Positions 21,585 through 30,762 are shown, counted from the stretch's first letter. The stretch: DNA of 64,000 nucleotides from Pseudomonas sp. LS-2 (GCF_003605735.1 NZ_QXTJ01000033.1:161708-225707); one strand, 5' to 3'. Translations and numbers: made by a program. Notes: a model not told the origin generated them from the sequence alone.

Positions 21585-21712
21585 AGGGCACGTTAGCAAC
21601 CGCACAACACCATTCAGAACAACTCAGAAAACAGCCTTCACCGCTGACTGCCTGCGCCGTCTCAGCCGGATGATTCGCGTTTCACTATAAAAACAATGAT
21701 TGGAGACACTCC

Positions 21713-23092
21713 ATGGCTTTAGATATTTTCGTCGTGCTGATCTACGCAGCCGGCATGCTGGTGCTGGGCTGGTACGGCATGCGCAAGGCCAAGACCCACG
21801 AAGACTACCTGGTGGCGGGTCGAAATCTCGGTCCGAGCCTGTACATGGGCACCATGGCCGCCACCGTACTGGGGGGCGCCTCCACTGTCGGTACGGTCCG
21901 CCTGGGTTATGTTCACGGCATTTCCGGCTTCTGGCTGTGCGCGGCACTGGGCCTGGGCATCATTGCGCTGAACCTGTTCCTCGCCAAACCGCTGCTCAAG
22001 CTGCGCATCTTCACCGTCACCCAGATCCTCGAAAAACGCTATAACTCGACGGCCCGTCAGGCCAGTGCAGTGATCATGCTGGCCTATGCGCTGATGATCG
22101 GCGTGACGTCGATTCTCGCCATCGGCACGGTCATGCAAGTGCTGTTCGATCTGCCGTTCTGGGTGTCTGTGTTGTTGGGCGGCGGCGTGGTCGTGGTGTA
22201 CTCGACCATCGGCGGCATGTGGTCACTGACCCTGACCGACATCGTGCAATTCGTGATCAAGACCGTCGGCCTGATGTTCATCCTGTTGCCGATCTGTCTG
22301 TACCGCGTCGGCGGTTGGGACGAACTGGTCGCCAAACTGCCGGCGTCGAGCTTCAGCTGGACCAGCATCGGCTGGGACACCATCATCACGTACTTTCTGA
22401 TCTACTTCTTCGGCATCCTGATCGGTCAGGATATCTGGCAGCGCGTGTTCACCGCGCGCACCGAGAAAGTTGCCCAGTACGCAGGTTCGATTGCCGGCGT
22501 GTACTGCATCATCTACGGCCTGGCCTGCGCTCTGATCGGCATGGCGGCCCATGTTTTGCTGCCTGATCTTGCCAACGTCAACACCGCGTTCGCGGCCATC
22601 GTCAAAGCCTCGCTACCGGACGGCATTCGTGGTCTGGTGATCGCCGCCGCTCTGGCGGCCATGATGTCCACTGCCAGCGCCGGTCTGCTGGCTGCATCGA
22701 CCACCCTGACCGAAGATCTGCTGCCGAAACTGCGTGGCGGCAAACAATCGAGCCTGGGCATCAACCGTCTGTTCACGGCCTTGACCGGCATCGTCGTGCT
22801 GGCAATCGCACTGGTGGTCAACGACGTGATCAGCGCCCTGACCCTTGCCTATAACCTGCTGGTAGGCGGCATGCTGATTCCGCTGATCGGTGCGATTTAC
22901 TGGAAACGCGCCACTACCGCTGGCGCCATCACCAGCATGACCCTGGGCTTCGTGACGGCACTGGTGTTCATGTTCAAGGATGGCCTGGACGCCAACACGC
23001 CGATCTACTACAGCCTGGCGATCAGTCTGATGAGTTTCGTGGTAGTGAGCCTCGTTTTGCCACGTCCTGCGCCGATTGCCAGCGCGGCGTGA
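21713..23092 (+). CDS. Sodium:solute symporter (SSS family)
   Basis: A 459-residue membrane protein with about 13 hydrophobic helices. Early landmarks are AGMLVLGWYG and the SSS sequence GRNLGPSLYMGTMAATVLGGAS (about 36-57). A TTGGAGA ribosome site precedes the ATG. It follows gbuA on the same strand and is followed by a strong terminator. Position suggests uptake of a guanidino compound or related amine; this is inference only. Confidence 0.85.
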   Translation: MALDIFVVLIYAAGMLVLGWYGMRKAKTHEDYLVAGRNLGPSLYMGTMAATVLGGASTVGTVRLGYVHGISGFWLCAALGLGIIALNLFLAKPLLKLRIFTVTQILEKRYNSTARQASAVIMLAYALMIGVTSILAIGTVMQVLFDLPFWVSVLLGGGVVVVYSTIGGMWSLTLTDIVQFVIKTVGLMFILLPICLYRVGGWDELVAKLPASSFSWTSIGWDTIITYFLIYFFGILIGQDIWQRVFTARTEKVAQYAGSIAGVYCIIYGLACALIGMAAHVLLPDLANVNTAFAAIVKASLPDGIRGLVIAAALAAMMSTASAGLLAASTTLTEDLLPKLRGGKQSSLGINRLFTALTGIVVLAIALVVNDVISALTLAYNLLVGGMLIPLIGAIYWKRATTAGAITSMTLGFVTALVFMFKDGLDANTPIYYSLAISLMSFVVVSLVLPRPAPIASAA

Positions 23093-23119
23093 TAAGCCGT
23101 AACGCGCATGAAACAGATT

Positions 23120-23142
23120 GGGCGTCTTCGGACGCCCTTTTT
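23120..23142 (+). terminator. Factor-independent terminator after the symporter
   Basis: GGGCGTC-TTCG-GACGCCC followed by TTTTT: a perfect 7-bp stem with a stable UUCG tetraloop and U-tract, starting 27 bases after the stop. Confidence 0.93.
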
Positions 23143-23343
23143 ATGCGCGGTTACAAAAAAACCCTGTGCCGTGGACGATCCGGAGTATGAGAGTTGGGCT
23201 AGCCTTAACCGGGACAGCAATTTGGCATCGGGGGCCGTGGCGACGCAGCCTTCAGGGAGAACATTGAAGCCCGCTGTCACGCGACATGCCTCTGTTTCAT
23301 GTAGTCGGGGTGATTTTCGAACACGTCAACGCAGAGGCTTGCC

Positions 23344-23634
23344 ATGGATCGAACTGAAATCAAACAGCACGTTATTGACACACTTGGAAAGATCCTCGTC
23401 GACAAATCGCTGATTCAGGAAAAGGACGACGCGCTGCTCAGCGAGCTGGTACTGGACGAAGAGGATTTCACAAAGTTTTTTTCCAGCCTGCAGGACGATT
23501 TCGACATTGTGCTTCCGCACCGCGTCAAAGCCGATATCTCTCACCTCCCCGAGCATTCCAGCTACAGCCAACTGACGTTGCAGGGGCTGGTCGACCTGAT
23601 TCTGACGCAAATGAAAGGCACGAAAAAACATTGA
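23344..23634 (+). CDS. Carrier-protein-like small protein lacking the attachment serine
   Basis: A 96-residue acidic protein, ATG at 23344 with AGAGG upstream. Its pattern resembles acyl carrier proteins: an N-terminal helix (IKQHVIDTLGKIL), then LLSELVLDEEDFTKFFSSLQ (31-50) and DDFDIVLP (51-58), which line up with the DSL helix region and EEFDxxIP of ACP. The phosphopantetheine serine is replaced by Glu (D38-E39-E40-D41). It stands alone between two terminators. I do not recognise a named family. The carrier-like fold is an inference from pattern only. Confidence 0.7.
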   Translation: MDRTEIKQHVIDTLGKILVDKSLIQEKDDALLSELVLDEEDFTKFFSSLQDDFDIVLPHRVKADISHLPEHSSYSQLTLQGLVDLILTQMKGTKKH

Positions 23635-23712
23635 ACGCAGATGCGTTCGATTCCTGATAAACGTAGGGCTAGTAGAAAGTTTCGCCAACACGAACGGCAG
23701 CGAAAAGACAGG

Positions 23713-23746
23713 AGCGGGCTATCAGGCGATAGCTCCGCTGTTTTTC
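23713..23746 (+). terminator. Probable terminator after the carrier-like gene
   Basis: AGCGGGCTATC and GATAGCTCCGCT pair with one bulge around a short loop, followed by GTTTTTC. It closes the single-gene unit beginning at 23344. Confidence 0.75.
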
Positions 23747-23766
23747 AATGTAAGACTTGCCCTCGC

Positions 23767-23892
23767 TCAGCGGCGCGGGCGACGACGCTCATCATCATCG
23801 GTACGTACAGGAATGGGCTGCAACTTCGGCCGCTCGATCAAACCCAGTGCGACACCCACATCGTGAAGCCACTCTTGCAATTTGCTGTTCAT
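23767..23892 (-). CDS. 41-residue conserved-looking small protein
   Basis: A short frame starting MNSKLQEWLHDVGVALGLIE and ending in a charged RTDDDERRRPRR tail. A strong ribosome site (GAAGGGGG, seven bases before ATG) and a TATGAT element about 55 bases upstream (plus positions 23948-23953) support it. It has an amphipathic helix and a basic tail, with no membrane segment. It may belong to the small family named after P. aeruginosa PA1414, which lies near the same transporters; I am not sure of that. Function is unknown. Confidence 0.65.
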   Translation of the reverse strand: MNSKLQEWLHDVGVALGLIERPKLQPIPVRTDDDERRRPRR

Positions 23893-24073
23893 ATAACGCC
23901 CCCTTCAGGGAAATACCCGGCAGCCAACTTCTGACCTACCTACGCAGATCATAGTGCTAAGTCGCACTTTACGCCTGCTACTGAGTGTCGCGGGAGGAAA
24001 TTTTCCCTTTCTTTACGCTAAGACATTTCCAGACAGCCAATCGAAAGATTCAGACGACCAACGGTCGTCATTT

Positions 24074-25525
24074 TCAACCGGTGACGGCGGGGCCGAACGC
24101 CGTCCCCTCATGGGCCTGACTGCGACGGGCGAACATGAAGAACAGTGCGCCACCGAGAAAACACCCTGTGAACCAGGCGAAATTGGCCATCGGCTGCAGC
24201 GCCGGAATGAAGGTGATGGCAATGCCCACCAGTGTCGACAGGATCAGCGCCTTCACTGCGGTGTAGTTGACCCCGCCGCTATACCAGTAGCGGCCGGTTG
24301 GACCGTCGTTAAACAGTGCATCGACGTCAATCTGCTGCTTCTTGATCAGGTAGTAGTCCACCAGCAAGATGCCGAACAGTGGGCCGATGAACGCCGCGAG
24401 CACATCCAGGGTGTAGTGGATGACTTGCGGGTTGTTGAACAGATTCCACGGCGTAATGAAGATCGAGGCCACTGCGGCGATCATCCCGCCTACCCGCCAG
24501 CTGATCTGGCTGGGTGCCACGTTGGCAAAGTCGAACGCAGGCGACACGAAGTTGGCGACGATGTTGATGCCGATGGTGGCAGTCACGAAAGCGAATGCGC
24601 CCAACAACACCGCCACGTCATTGTCGATTCGCGCCACGGTGGCGATGGGGTCGTGCAGCATTTCCCCGAACACAGGCAGCGTGCCTGAGACGATCACCAC
24701 GGTGACCAGCGAAAAGGCCAGAAAGTTGACCGGTAGCCCCCAGAAGTTGCCGCGACGGACTTCGGACATGCTGCGGCAGTAACGGCTGAAATCGCCGAAG
24801 TTGAGCGTTGGCCCGGAGAAATACGACACCACCAGCGCAGTGGCCATGATCACTTGGGAAACGGCTTCCCAGCCCGTAAGGGATTTTTCCGACAGCGTGA
24901 AACTGATGTTCGCCCACCCGGCTTTCCAGACAATCCAGCCGGCCAGCATGAACATCACCGCGTAAACCACCGGCCCCGCCCAGTCGATGAAGCGACGAAT
25001 CGAATCCATGCCGGTCCAGAACACGGCGGCCTGAACCAGCCACAGCGCCAGGAAGCCCAACCATCCAAGGTACGACAAACCGGCGAAATGCGGCTCGGCG
25101 TACACCGACATCTGCGGGAAGAATCGCAGGACCACGATGATCAATGCGCTGGACGCCAGATAGGTCTGAACCCCGTACCAGGCGACCGCGATCAGGCCAC
25201 GAATCACCGCCGGAATATTCGCCCCGAACACACCAAACGCTAACCGGCAGATCACGGGATAAGGAACGGCCGCCTGCTGACTGGGTTTGGCCAGCAGGTT
25301 GGCGATGACCTGAATAATGCAGATCCCCACGAGCAATGCGATCAGCACTTGCCAGCTCGCCAGGCCCAATGCGAACAGGCTCGCGGCGAAGACATAGCCG
25401 CCCACGCTGTGCACGTCACTCATCCAGAACGCAAAAATGTTGTACCAGGTCCACTTCTGCGGCAGGGGACCGAGGTCTTCGTTATATAAGCGGGGGCTGT
25501 AACCTTTGGGCATTGGCTCGGTCAT
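24074..25525 (-). CDS. NCS1-family cytosine/purine/allantoin-type permease
   Basis: A 483-residue inner-membrane transporter with about 12 helices. The start is the ATG at 25525 (MTEPMPKGYSPRLYNEDLGP), with GGGAG upstream; a longer frame to 25822 has no membrane-protein character. The family motif is WNLFNNPQVIHYTLD (in the C-terminal half) with the early NxDLGPLP and FWMSDVHS. It belongs to the gbu neighbourhood as in P. aeruginosa, so a guanidino or nitrogenous substrate is plausible but not shown. Confidence 0.85.
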   Translation of the reverse strand: MTEPMPKGYSPRLYNEDLGPLPQKWTWYNIFAFWMSDVHSVGGYVFAASLFALGLASWQVLIALLVGICIIQVIANLLAKPSQQAAVPYPVICRLAFGVFGANIPAVIRGLIAVAWYGVQTYLASSALIIVVLRFFPQMSVYAEPHFAGLSYLGWLGFLALWLVQAAVFWTGMDSIRRFIDWAGPVVYAVMFMLAGWIVWKAGWANISFTLSEKSLTGWEAVSQVIMATALVVSYFSGPTLNFGDFSRYCRSMSEVRRGNFWGLPVNFLAFSLVTVVIVSGTLPVFGEMLHDPIATVARIDNDVAVLLGAFAFVTATIGINIVANFVSPAFDFANVAPSQISWRVGGMIAAVASIFITPWNLFNNPQVIHYTLDVLAAFIGPLFGILLVDYYLIKKQQIDVDALFNDGPTGRYWYSGGVNYTAVKALILSTLVGIAITFIPALQPMANFAWFTGCFLGGALFFMFARRSQAHEGTAFGPAVTG

Positions 25526-25919
25526 CGCATTTCTCCCTGAAAGGACAAACGGGCTCCCGAAAACAGATCTGCCTGACACACTGCGTACGGGAGCGCGCAT
25601 GGGTTGTATACGCGTTGATACGCAGAATGCGTGCCATAGGGATAACAGGCAGCGCAAACCGGCGCGCAGTACCGATTCTGAAAGGGCTGAAAGATGAAGA
25701 GCCGATGGATGGCGACTAGCTAACAAGCTATGTGGCGCCCGCTCGCAGTGCAGCCGTGCCAGATGCCGGTGCACGTTCGGACTTGAATCAATCAAGGCGG
25801 CGGAATGTATACACCAATCCATCTACTTGTTTTGTTAACTCTGTATAAGCCCGGCTTGCCGACGACGGTTAACGTCCTGCCACCAACGTCGGCACGCCAG
25901 ACGGCTACAGGCGCCGAGG
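25526..25919. other. Intergenic region with a decayed REP doublet
   Basis: These 394 bases hold no gene I can support. At 25847-25911 the pieces CCCGGCTTGCCGACGACGG and ACGTCGGCACGCCAGACGGC followed by TACAG are a degraded form of the GTAGCAGTCCGG doublet. The NCS1 permease promoter must lie in the first 200 bases. Confidence 0.5.
25847..25911. repeat. Degenerate REP doublet
   Basis: Spacing and order match the intact doublets, but both arms carry several substitutions and the left arm has lost its GTAG head. It was presumably once an intact copy. Confidence 0.55.
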
Positions 25920-27398
25920 CTAATCCGGCAACTGCACCAACCCGTCCTCATCAGTCATTGCGCGTTCCAGCAGATCTGCCGGTAGATTCTTGCTCGCGCG
26001 CGCGCCCAGCAGCTTGAGCTGCTCGCTACGACTGACCAGATTGCCGCGACCTTCAACCAGCTTGTTTCGCGCCGCGCCATAGGCTTTATCCAGCTGCTGC
26101 AGGCGGCTGCCCACCTCGTCCAGGTCCTGAATGAACAGCACGAACTTGTCGTAGAGCCACCCTGCGCGCTCGGCGATTTCCCGTGCGTTCTGGCTTTGGC
26201 GCTCCTGCTTCCACAAGCTGTCGATGACCCGCAGCGTCGCCAGCAATGTCGTTGGACTGACGATCACGATATTGCGGTCGAACGCGTCCTGGAACATGTT
26301 CGGCTCGGCCTGCAATGCCGCCGAAAACGCCGCCTCGATCGGCACGAACAGCAACACGAAATCCAGGCTGTGCAACCCTTCGAGTCGTTTGTAGTCCTTG
26401 CCGGACAGGCCTTTTACATGATTGCGCAACGAAAGCACGTGCTGTTTCAACGCGACCTGCGCGATCACTTCGTCGTCGGCGGACACATATTGCTGATACG
26501 CGGTGAGGCTGACCTTGGCGTCGACCACTACCTGCTTGTCGCCGGGCAGCATGATCAACACGTCGGGCTGGAACCGCTCGCCATCCGGGCCCTTGAGGCT
26601 GACCTGCGTCTGGTACTCACGCCCCTTCTCGAGCCCGGCATGCTCAAGCACCCGCTCCAGAATCAACTCGCCCCAATTGCCCTGAGTCTTCTGGCCTTTG
26701 AGCGCCCGGGTCAGATTGGTGGCCTCATCGCTCAGGCGTTGGTTGAGCTGCTGCAGGCGCTCCAGTTCCTTGCCCAGCGAAAAGCGCTCGCGGGCCTCCT
26801 GTTGATAGCTTTCCTCAACCCGCTTTTCGAACGACTGAATGCGTTCCTTGAGCGGGTTGAGCAACTGCCCCAACTGCTGCTGACTGGTCTCGGCGAAACG
26901 CTGTTCGCGCTCATCGAAGATTTTCCCGGCGAGCTCCGCAAACTGCGCGCGCAGCTCATCGCGGGAGCCTTGCAGGTCATTCAGACGCTGCTGATGGCTT
27001 TCCTGCTGCTCACGCAGTTCGGCATTGAGGGATGCACATTGCGAGTCCAGTCGACGCAGCTCCGCTTCCTTGATTGCGCGCTCCTGCCCCAAGGTCTCCT
27101 GAACCTGGCGAGCAGCATCCTGCTGCTGTCGCAGAAGCTCCACCTCACGGCGCAATGCGGCAAGGTCGGCCTGCTTGACCGCATTGGCCTGCCCCAGATC
27201 GCTGATTTCGTCGCGGCAGGCGTCGAGCTGAGCATTCAAGCCGTCCTGAGCCATTTGCGCGTTACTCAGGCGCTCATCAAGCAAGGCGGCGTCCGCTTCC
27301 CGTTGCGCCACTCTTCGCTGCAGGTGCCACGCCAATGCCAGCAACGGCAACGCCGCTGCCCCCAATCCCAGCAACACACTGGTGAGGTCCAAAGCCAT
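25920..27398 (-). CDS. rmuC: DNA recombination protein RmuC
   Basis: RmuC limits recombination between short inverted repeats and resembles nucleases, but its activity is poorly defined. The 492-residue protein has an N-terminal membrane anchor (about 5-23), a long coiled coil (about 27-230, rich in Glu, Gln and Leu heptads), then the RmuC domain with GNWGELILERVLE, GERFQPDVLIMLPGDK, VVVDAKVSLTAY and FVPIEAAF. The ATG at 27398 gives a proper anchor. Confidence 0.93.
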   Translation of the reverse strand: MALDLTSVLLGLGAAALPLLALAWHLQRRVAQREADAALLDERLSNAQMAQDGLNAQLDACRDEISDLGQANAVKQADLAALRREVELLRQQQDAARQVQETLGQERAIKEAELRRLDSQCASLNAELREQQESHQQRLNDLQGSRDELRAQFAELAGKIFDEREQRFAETSQQQLGQLLNPLKERIQSFEKRVEESYQQEARERFSLGKELERLQQLNQRLSDEATNLTRALKGQKTQGNWGELILERVLEHAGLEKGREYQTQVSLKGPDGERFQPDVLIMLPGDKQVVVDAKVSLTAYQQYVSADDEVIAQVALKQHVLSLRNHVKGLSGKDYKRLEGLHSLDFVLLFVPIEAAFSAALQAEPNMFQDAFDRNIVIVSPTTLLATLRVIDSLWKQERQSQNAREIAERAGWLYDKFVLFIQDLDEVGSRLQQLDKAYGAARNKLVEGRGNLVSRSEQLKLLGARASKNLPADLLERAMTDEDGLVQLPD

Positions 27399-28329
27399 AA
27401 CGATTCCCCAACTCCACGGTTCATGCTGGCGGCATTATGCGCAGAACGGCCGATGGCGTCAGATTCTGATTGGCGATAAGCCCGGGAAGGAAGAAAAGCG
27501 TAGCGCATTCGCGCAAAGGCGCGCACTAGAGCGAGCGCTTGGGACAATCCACAGAACCTGTGGATAACTCAGTGGACAAGCCCCCTTTAACCTCCGCAAA
27601 CGCAGGTAGAATGGGGCCTGCGTTCAAACTGACGATTTTTTCACCAATGAAAAAAAGCGATGCTTTTCATTGACTTAATAAATCGCCGCATGAAATCAGA
27701 CTGTTACAGCCGAATGTGACAGTGAGATGGCAGCTAACGGCTTTAATGTGCACAAGTCAATTTCCAATCGCTATAAGCATCAGGAAGATCATTTTTAATT
27801 CAGGTCTTGCCCGCCTGAAATCCGGCGAATAGCCATCGTTTACCCGAACGAATACACATTTTCTGAATATGCCCTTCCATTGCGTCCAGCTTTCAGTTAG
27901 CATCGCCGCCGTTAGTACCAAGCTGAAAGTCAATTCTGATCGACCTAATCCCCCAGCCATGATTTGCTGCTGAGCAAACGGACTGAAAAAAGGGATCGAT
28001 CACCTCGATGGTTTCCAGACATGAACTCGTACAACCTGCCGAACGATCGGAGGTGTGAAGAAGCAATCATGGCCTGCTCAGACCAGCCTGCAAATTGATC
28101 AGGATCTTCACCCCGAGCATCGAACCTTTGCTCCTGTTGTGTCGCCTGCCCTCCTAAGTACCTACCAGTCAGCCCAGCGCCACACGATAACCGCGCTTCA
28201 ACTGGCTGCTTTTGTTCCAGACAGGTTCTGCGCCCTGCCCTGACTCGCATTCGAGCAACGGCCCGCGTTTACTGGAACGTTTTTATTTTGCACGCCTCTA
28301 TTGCGTGTCGATTCAGGAAACACCATTAC
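27399..28329. other. 931-base gene-poor region upstream of rmuC
   Basis: No open frame here looks coding. It contains DnaA-box-like 9-mers (27545-27579), a hairpin with arms AACGCAGG/CCTGCGTT (27599-27624), a 9-bp inverted repeat CAATGAAAA/TTTTCATTG (27645-27672) and an A+T-rich stretch from about 27640 to 27930, unlike the G+C-rich surroundings. The last 300 bases lead into the 74-residue gene. A small RNA could be hidden here, but I cannot point to one. Confidence 0.5.
27545..27579. promoter_or_regulatory. DnaA-box-like cluster
   Basis: TGTGGATAA (27559-27567) is the reverse complement of the perfect box TTATCCACA. CAATCCACA (27545-27553) and AGTGGACAA (27571-27579; complement TTGTCCACT) are near matches. 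TCCACAG/CTGTGGA form a perfect 7-bp palindrome around three bases (27548-27564). Binding is inferred only. Confidence 0.5.
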
Positions 28330-28554
28330 ATGACTACTCATATCCAGACTCAAAATGCTATCCGCACCCTCACCAACGCATTTGCACCTATGGACTGCCT
28401 GATCATGGCAGCTCGCAAGGGTTGCTTTAGCTTCACCATCGTCAACGAACACGGCATCGCCCGTCACAGCGAGCGCCTGTATCCCGATCAGTACTCCAGC
28501 GCCGAGCCGCTGCAGGCCGTGATCGACCGCACACGTCAGGCACTGACAGCCTGA
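28330..28554 (+). CDS. 74-residue protein of unknown function
   Basis: ATG at 28330 (MTTHIQTQNAIRTLTNAF) with a modest AGGA ribosome site. The sequence has no signal or membrane segment, one Cys in DCLIMAARKG and a second in GCFSFTIVNEHG, which suggests a small alpha/beta fold with a central strand pair. A clear terminator follows 33 bases after the stop, which supports a real transcription unit. I do not recognise the family. Confidence 0.7.
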   Translation: MTTHIQTQNAIRTLTNAFAPMDCLIMAARKGCFSFTIVNEHGIARHSERLYPDQYSSAEPLQAVIDRTRQALTA

Positions 28555-28587
28555 GACCGTTCGTCGGTTAAAAGCACAGACGTCCAA

Positions 28588-28616
28588 GCCTCACCCTCAA
28601 ACGGTGGGGCTTTTTT
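28588..28616 (+). terminator. Factor-independent terminator after the 74-residue gene
   Basis: GCCTCACC and GGTGGGGC pair (one G-T wobble) around CTCAAAC, followed by six T. Confidence 0.92.
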
Positions 28617-28832
28617 GTGCCTGTTTTCCTTATGAAAAAACAATTGGCTTAATCGCTGCGTGGCATATGAGAAAGGATGTAGAGAGGGAAAGATTTTAAA
28701 AACAGACCTTTACACCGCAAATATGACACTACACTTCAAGTCAAGCGGTCTGAGCCGCTTCCGGTGGGCCCGACTCCATCACCGCTGCCAAGCGTCAGGG
28801 TCTGCCGGCTCAATTCTCTTCCCGAGGGTGTT

Positions 28833-29324
28833 ATGGGAATCGCTGCCAGTGAACTGTGCCGATATGTGATCCGCCCCACGCTGATCTACCTTGGCCGCCA
28901 CCATCCCGGAGCAGAACACTTTCTGCTCGCGGTCGCTGCAAGCCAGTCCGCATTGGGCGCCGAGCTTGACAGCCAACGCGGCCACGGCCTTTACGGGATC
29001 TCTGACACGCTCCACTACCAGCTTTGGGATGGCTACCTGGCGAAAGATCCGGACCTTGCGAGCCTGGTCCGCGGCCTTGCCAGTCAGCACGCCTTTCTCA
29101 CAGGCCCCGATCTGGAATTGACCGTCAACCTGCGTTACTCCACGGCCATCGCCTGGATGATGGTCGAAGCCAGCCGCTTCTCCCTCCCAAGCGAAGACGA
29201 CGTCATGGGCATGGCCCGAATTTGGCGCCGGATATTTCAACCTCAGGGCCGTCTGCAGGATTTCACTACGGCCTGGCAAACCTCCGTCGGCCCCCTTTCA
29301 CAAGTCGAATCAGCCATTTTGTGA
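28833..29324 (+). CDS. 163-residue protein of unknown function
   Basis: ATG at 28833 with GAGGGTG just upstream (MGIAASELCRYVIRPTLIYL). The protein is helical and soluble-looking; notable stretches are GRHHPGAEHFLLAVAASQSALG (22-43) and LTVNLRYSTAIAWMMVEASR, which recall proteins annotated as phage-related conserved hypotheticals in Pseudomonas. It precedes the FadL porin, as a hypothetical gene does in P. aeruginosa. I cannot assign a function. Confidence 0.7.
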   Translation: MGIAASELCRYVIRPTLIYLGRHHPGAEHFLLAVAASQSALGAELDSQRGHGLYGISDTLHYQLWDGYLAKDPDLASLVRGLASQHAFLTGPDLELTVNLRYSTAIAWMMVEASRFSLPSEDDVMGMARIWRRIFQPQGRLQDFTTAWQTSVGPLSQVESAIL

Positions 29325-29463
29325 CTCTGCGGTTTCGCGGACGTTAGCCGCAATTTTCCCGGATTGTCCTACAAAAACTGCTCTAGCTCGGGTGGTCCAG
29401 CCTATAGCGCGTTATGAAAAATATTGGTAATTTCCGCGCGGTGATCAACAAGGAGTTCTAACA

Positions 29464-30762
29464 ATGAAAAAAACAATGATCAAATCCAGCCTCAGTCTCG
29501 CCATCACTCTTGCCTCCACCCAAATTTTTGCATCCGGTTTTGCCCTCAACGAGCAAAGCATCAGCGGTATGGGCACCGGTTTCGCCGGTCGTTCCTCCTC
29601 CGTTGATGACGCCAGCATCGTCTACGGCAACCCGGCCGGCATGTCGCGCCTCAAACGCCAGCAAGTGACTGTAGGTGTTGCGGCGATCGATGCCTCGACT
29701 GACATCTCGGACACCAGCGGCCGCAGCTCCGGCACCAACAAAGGCGACATGGTGCCTTTCACAGCGGTGCCGATGGGGTTTTACGTCAACCCGGTCGATG
29801 ATCACTGGGCCTTCGGTCTGGGTGTCTACGCACCTTTCGGCCTGGTCACCGACTACGAAAGCAGCTTCCAGGGTCGTAACTTTGGCAGCAAGAGCATCGT
29901 GAAGGTCGTGACCTTCCAGCCAACTGTCAGCTACGCCTTCAATGACAAGGTTTCGATCGGGTTCGGTCCGACCATCAACCGTATCTCCGGCGCACTGGAA
30001 TCTAACCCGAACCTGAGCGGCGTAACCGCTCCGATCACTGGCCGCCCAGCGGGCGACGGCCGCGTGCAGGTCAAGGGTGATGACGTGGGCTATGGCTTCA
30101 ACGCCGGTATCCTCGTTCAAGCCACCGACACCACCACCGTCGGCCTGACTTACCACTCCAAGGTGACATACAAGCTCGAAGGCCACACTGAGGTGACACC
30201 TGGCGCCGGCGTACCTCCAGCCTTGCTCAGCGCCGGACGCTACGATGCCAAACTCAGCCTCGACACTCCAGAGTCGGTTGACTTCTCCGTCACGCAAAAG
30301 ATGAACGATGCGTGGAAGCTGTATGCAGGCGCAACCTGGACTCGCTGGAGTCGCCTGGAAGACATCACCGTCAAGAACTCTGGCGTGAGCGGCGGTGCGC
30401 TGGCACCTCGCCTGTTCGGTACCATCACCGAAGAGCAGAACTGGCATGACACCTGGGCTTACGCAATCGGTACCTCGTACCAGTTGAACAGGCAGTGGGT
30501 TCTGCGTACTGGTCTGACGTTCGACCAATCGCCTACCAACAACGAGAACCGTTCGCCACGCATCCCGACCGGCGACCGCACGATCTTCAGCCTGGGCGCT
30601 GGCTACAGCCCTACGGATGACATCACTATCGACGTTGCGTATTCATACCTGAAAGAAGAAGACGTCAAGGTTCACGACGTCAGCCCACTGGGTCAGACTT
30701 ACAACGCGAAGTATGAAAACAGCGCCAACGGTTTCGGCGTGGGCCTGACTTACCGCTTCTGA
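29464..30762 (+). CDS. FadL-family outer-membrane porin
   Basis: A 432-residue outer-membrane protein for long-chain fatty acids or other hydrophobic compounds. The signal peptide is about 1-23, with cleavage near IFAS and mature start GFALNEQS. Family features are the N-terminal hatch sequence SGMGTGFAGRSSSVDDAS and YGNPAGMSRL (the NPAG motif), beta-strand alternation, and a C-terminal Phe (GLTYRF). A strong AAGGAG lies eight bases before the ATG. Several Pseudomonas FadL paralogues exist; which one this is, and its ligand, are not readable. Confidence 0.92.
   Translation: MKKTMIKSSLSLAITLASTQIFASGFALNEQSISGMGTGFAGRSSSVDDASIVYGNPAGMSRLKRQQVTVGVAAIDASTDISDTSGRSSGTNKGDMVPFTAVPMGFYVNPVDDHWAFGLGVYAPFGLVTDYESSFQGRNFGSKSIVKVVTFQPTVSYAFNDKVSIGFGPTINRISGALESNPNLSGVTAPITGRPAGDGRVQVKGDDVGYGFNAGILVQATDTTTVGLTYHSKVTYKLEGHTEVTPGAGVPPALLSAGRYDAKLSLDTPESVDFSVTQKMNDAWKLYAGATWTRWSRLEDITVKNSGVSGGALAPRLFGTITEEQNWHDTWAYAIGTSYQLNRQWVLRTGLTFDQSPTNNENRSPRIPTGDRTIFSLGAGYSPTDDITIDVAYSYLKEEDVKVHDVSPLGQTYNAKYENSANGFGVGLTYRF

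Noticed and set aside
27757..28250. Two short minus-strand frames (67 and 101 codons)
   Set aside because: No ribosome site, odd composition and no family-like pattern.
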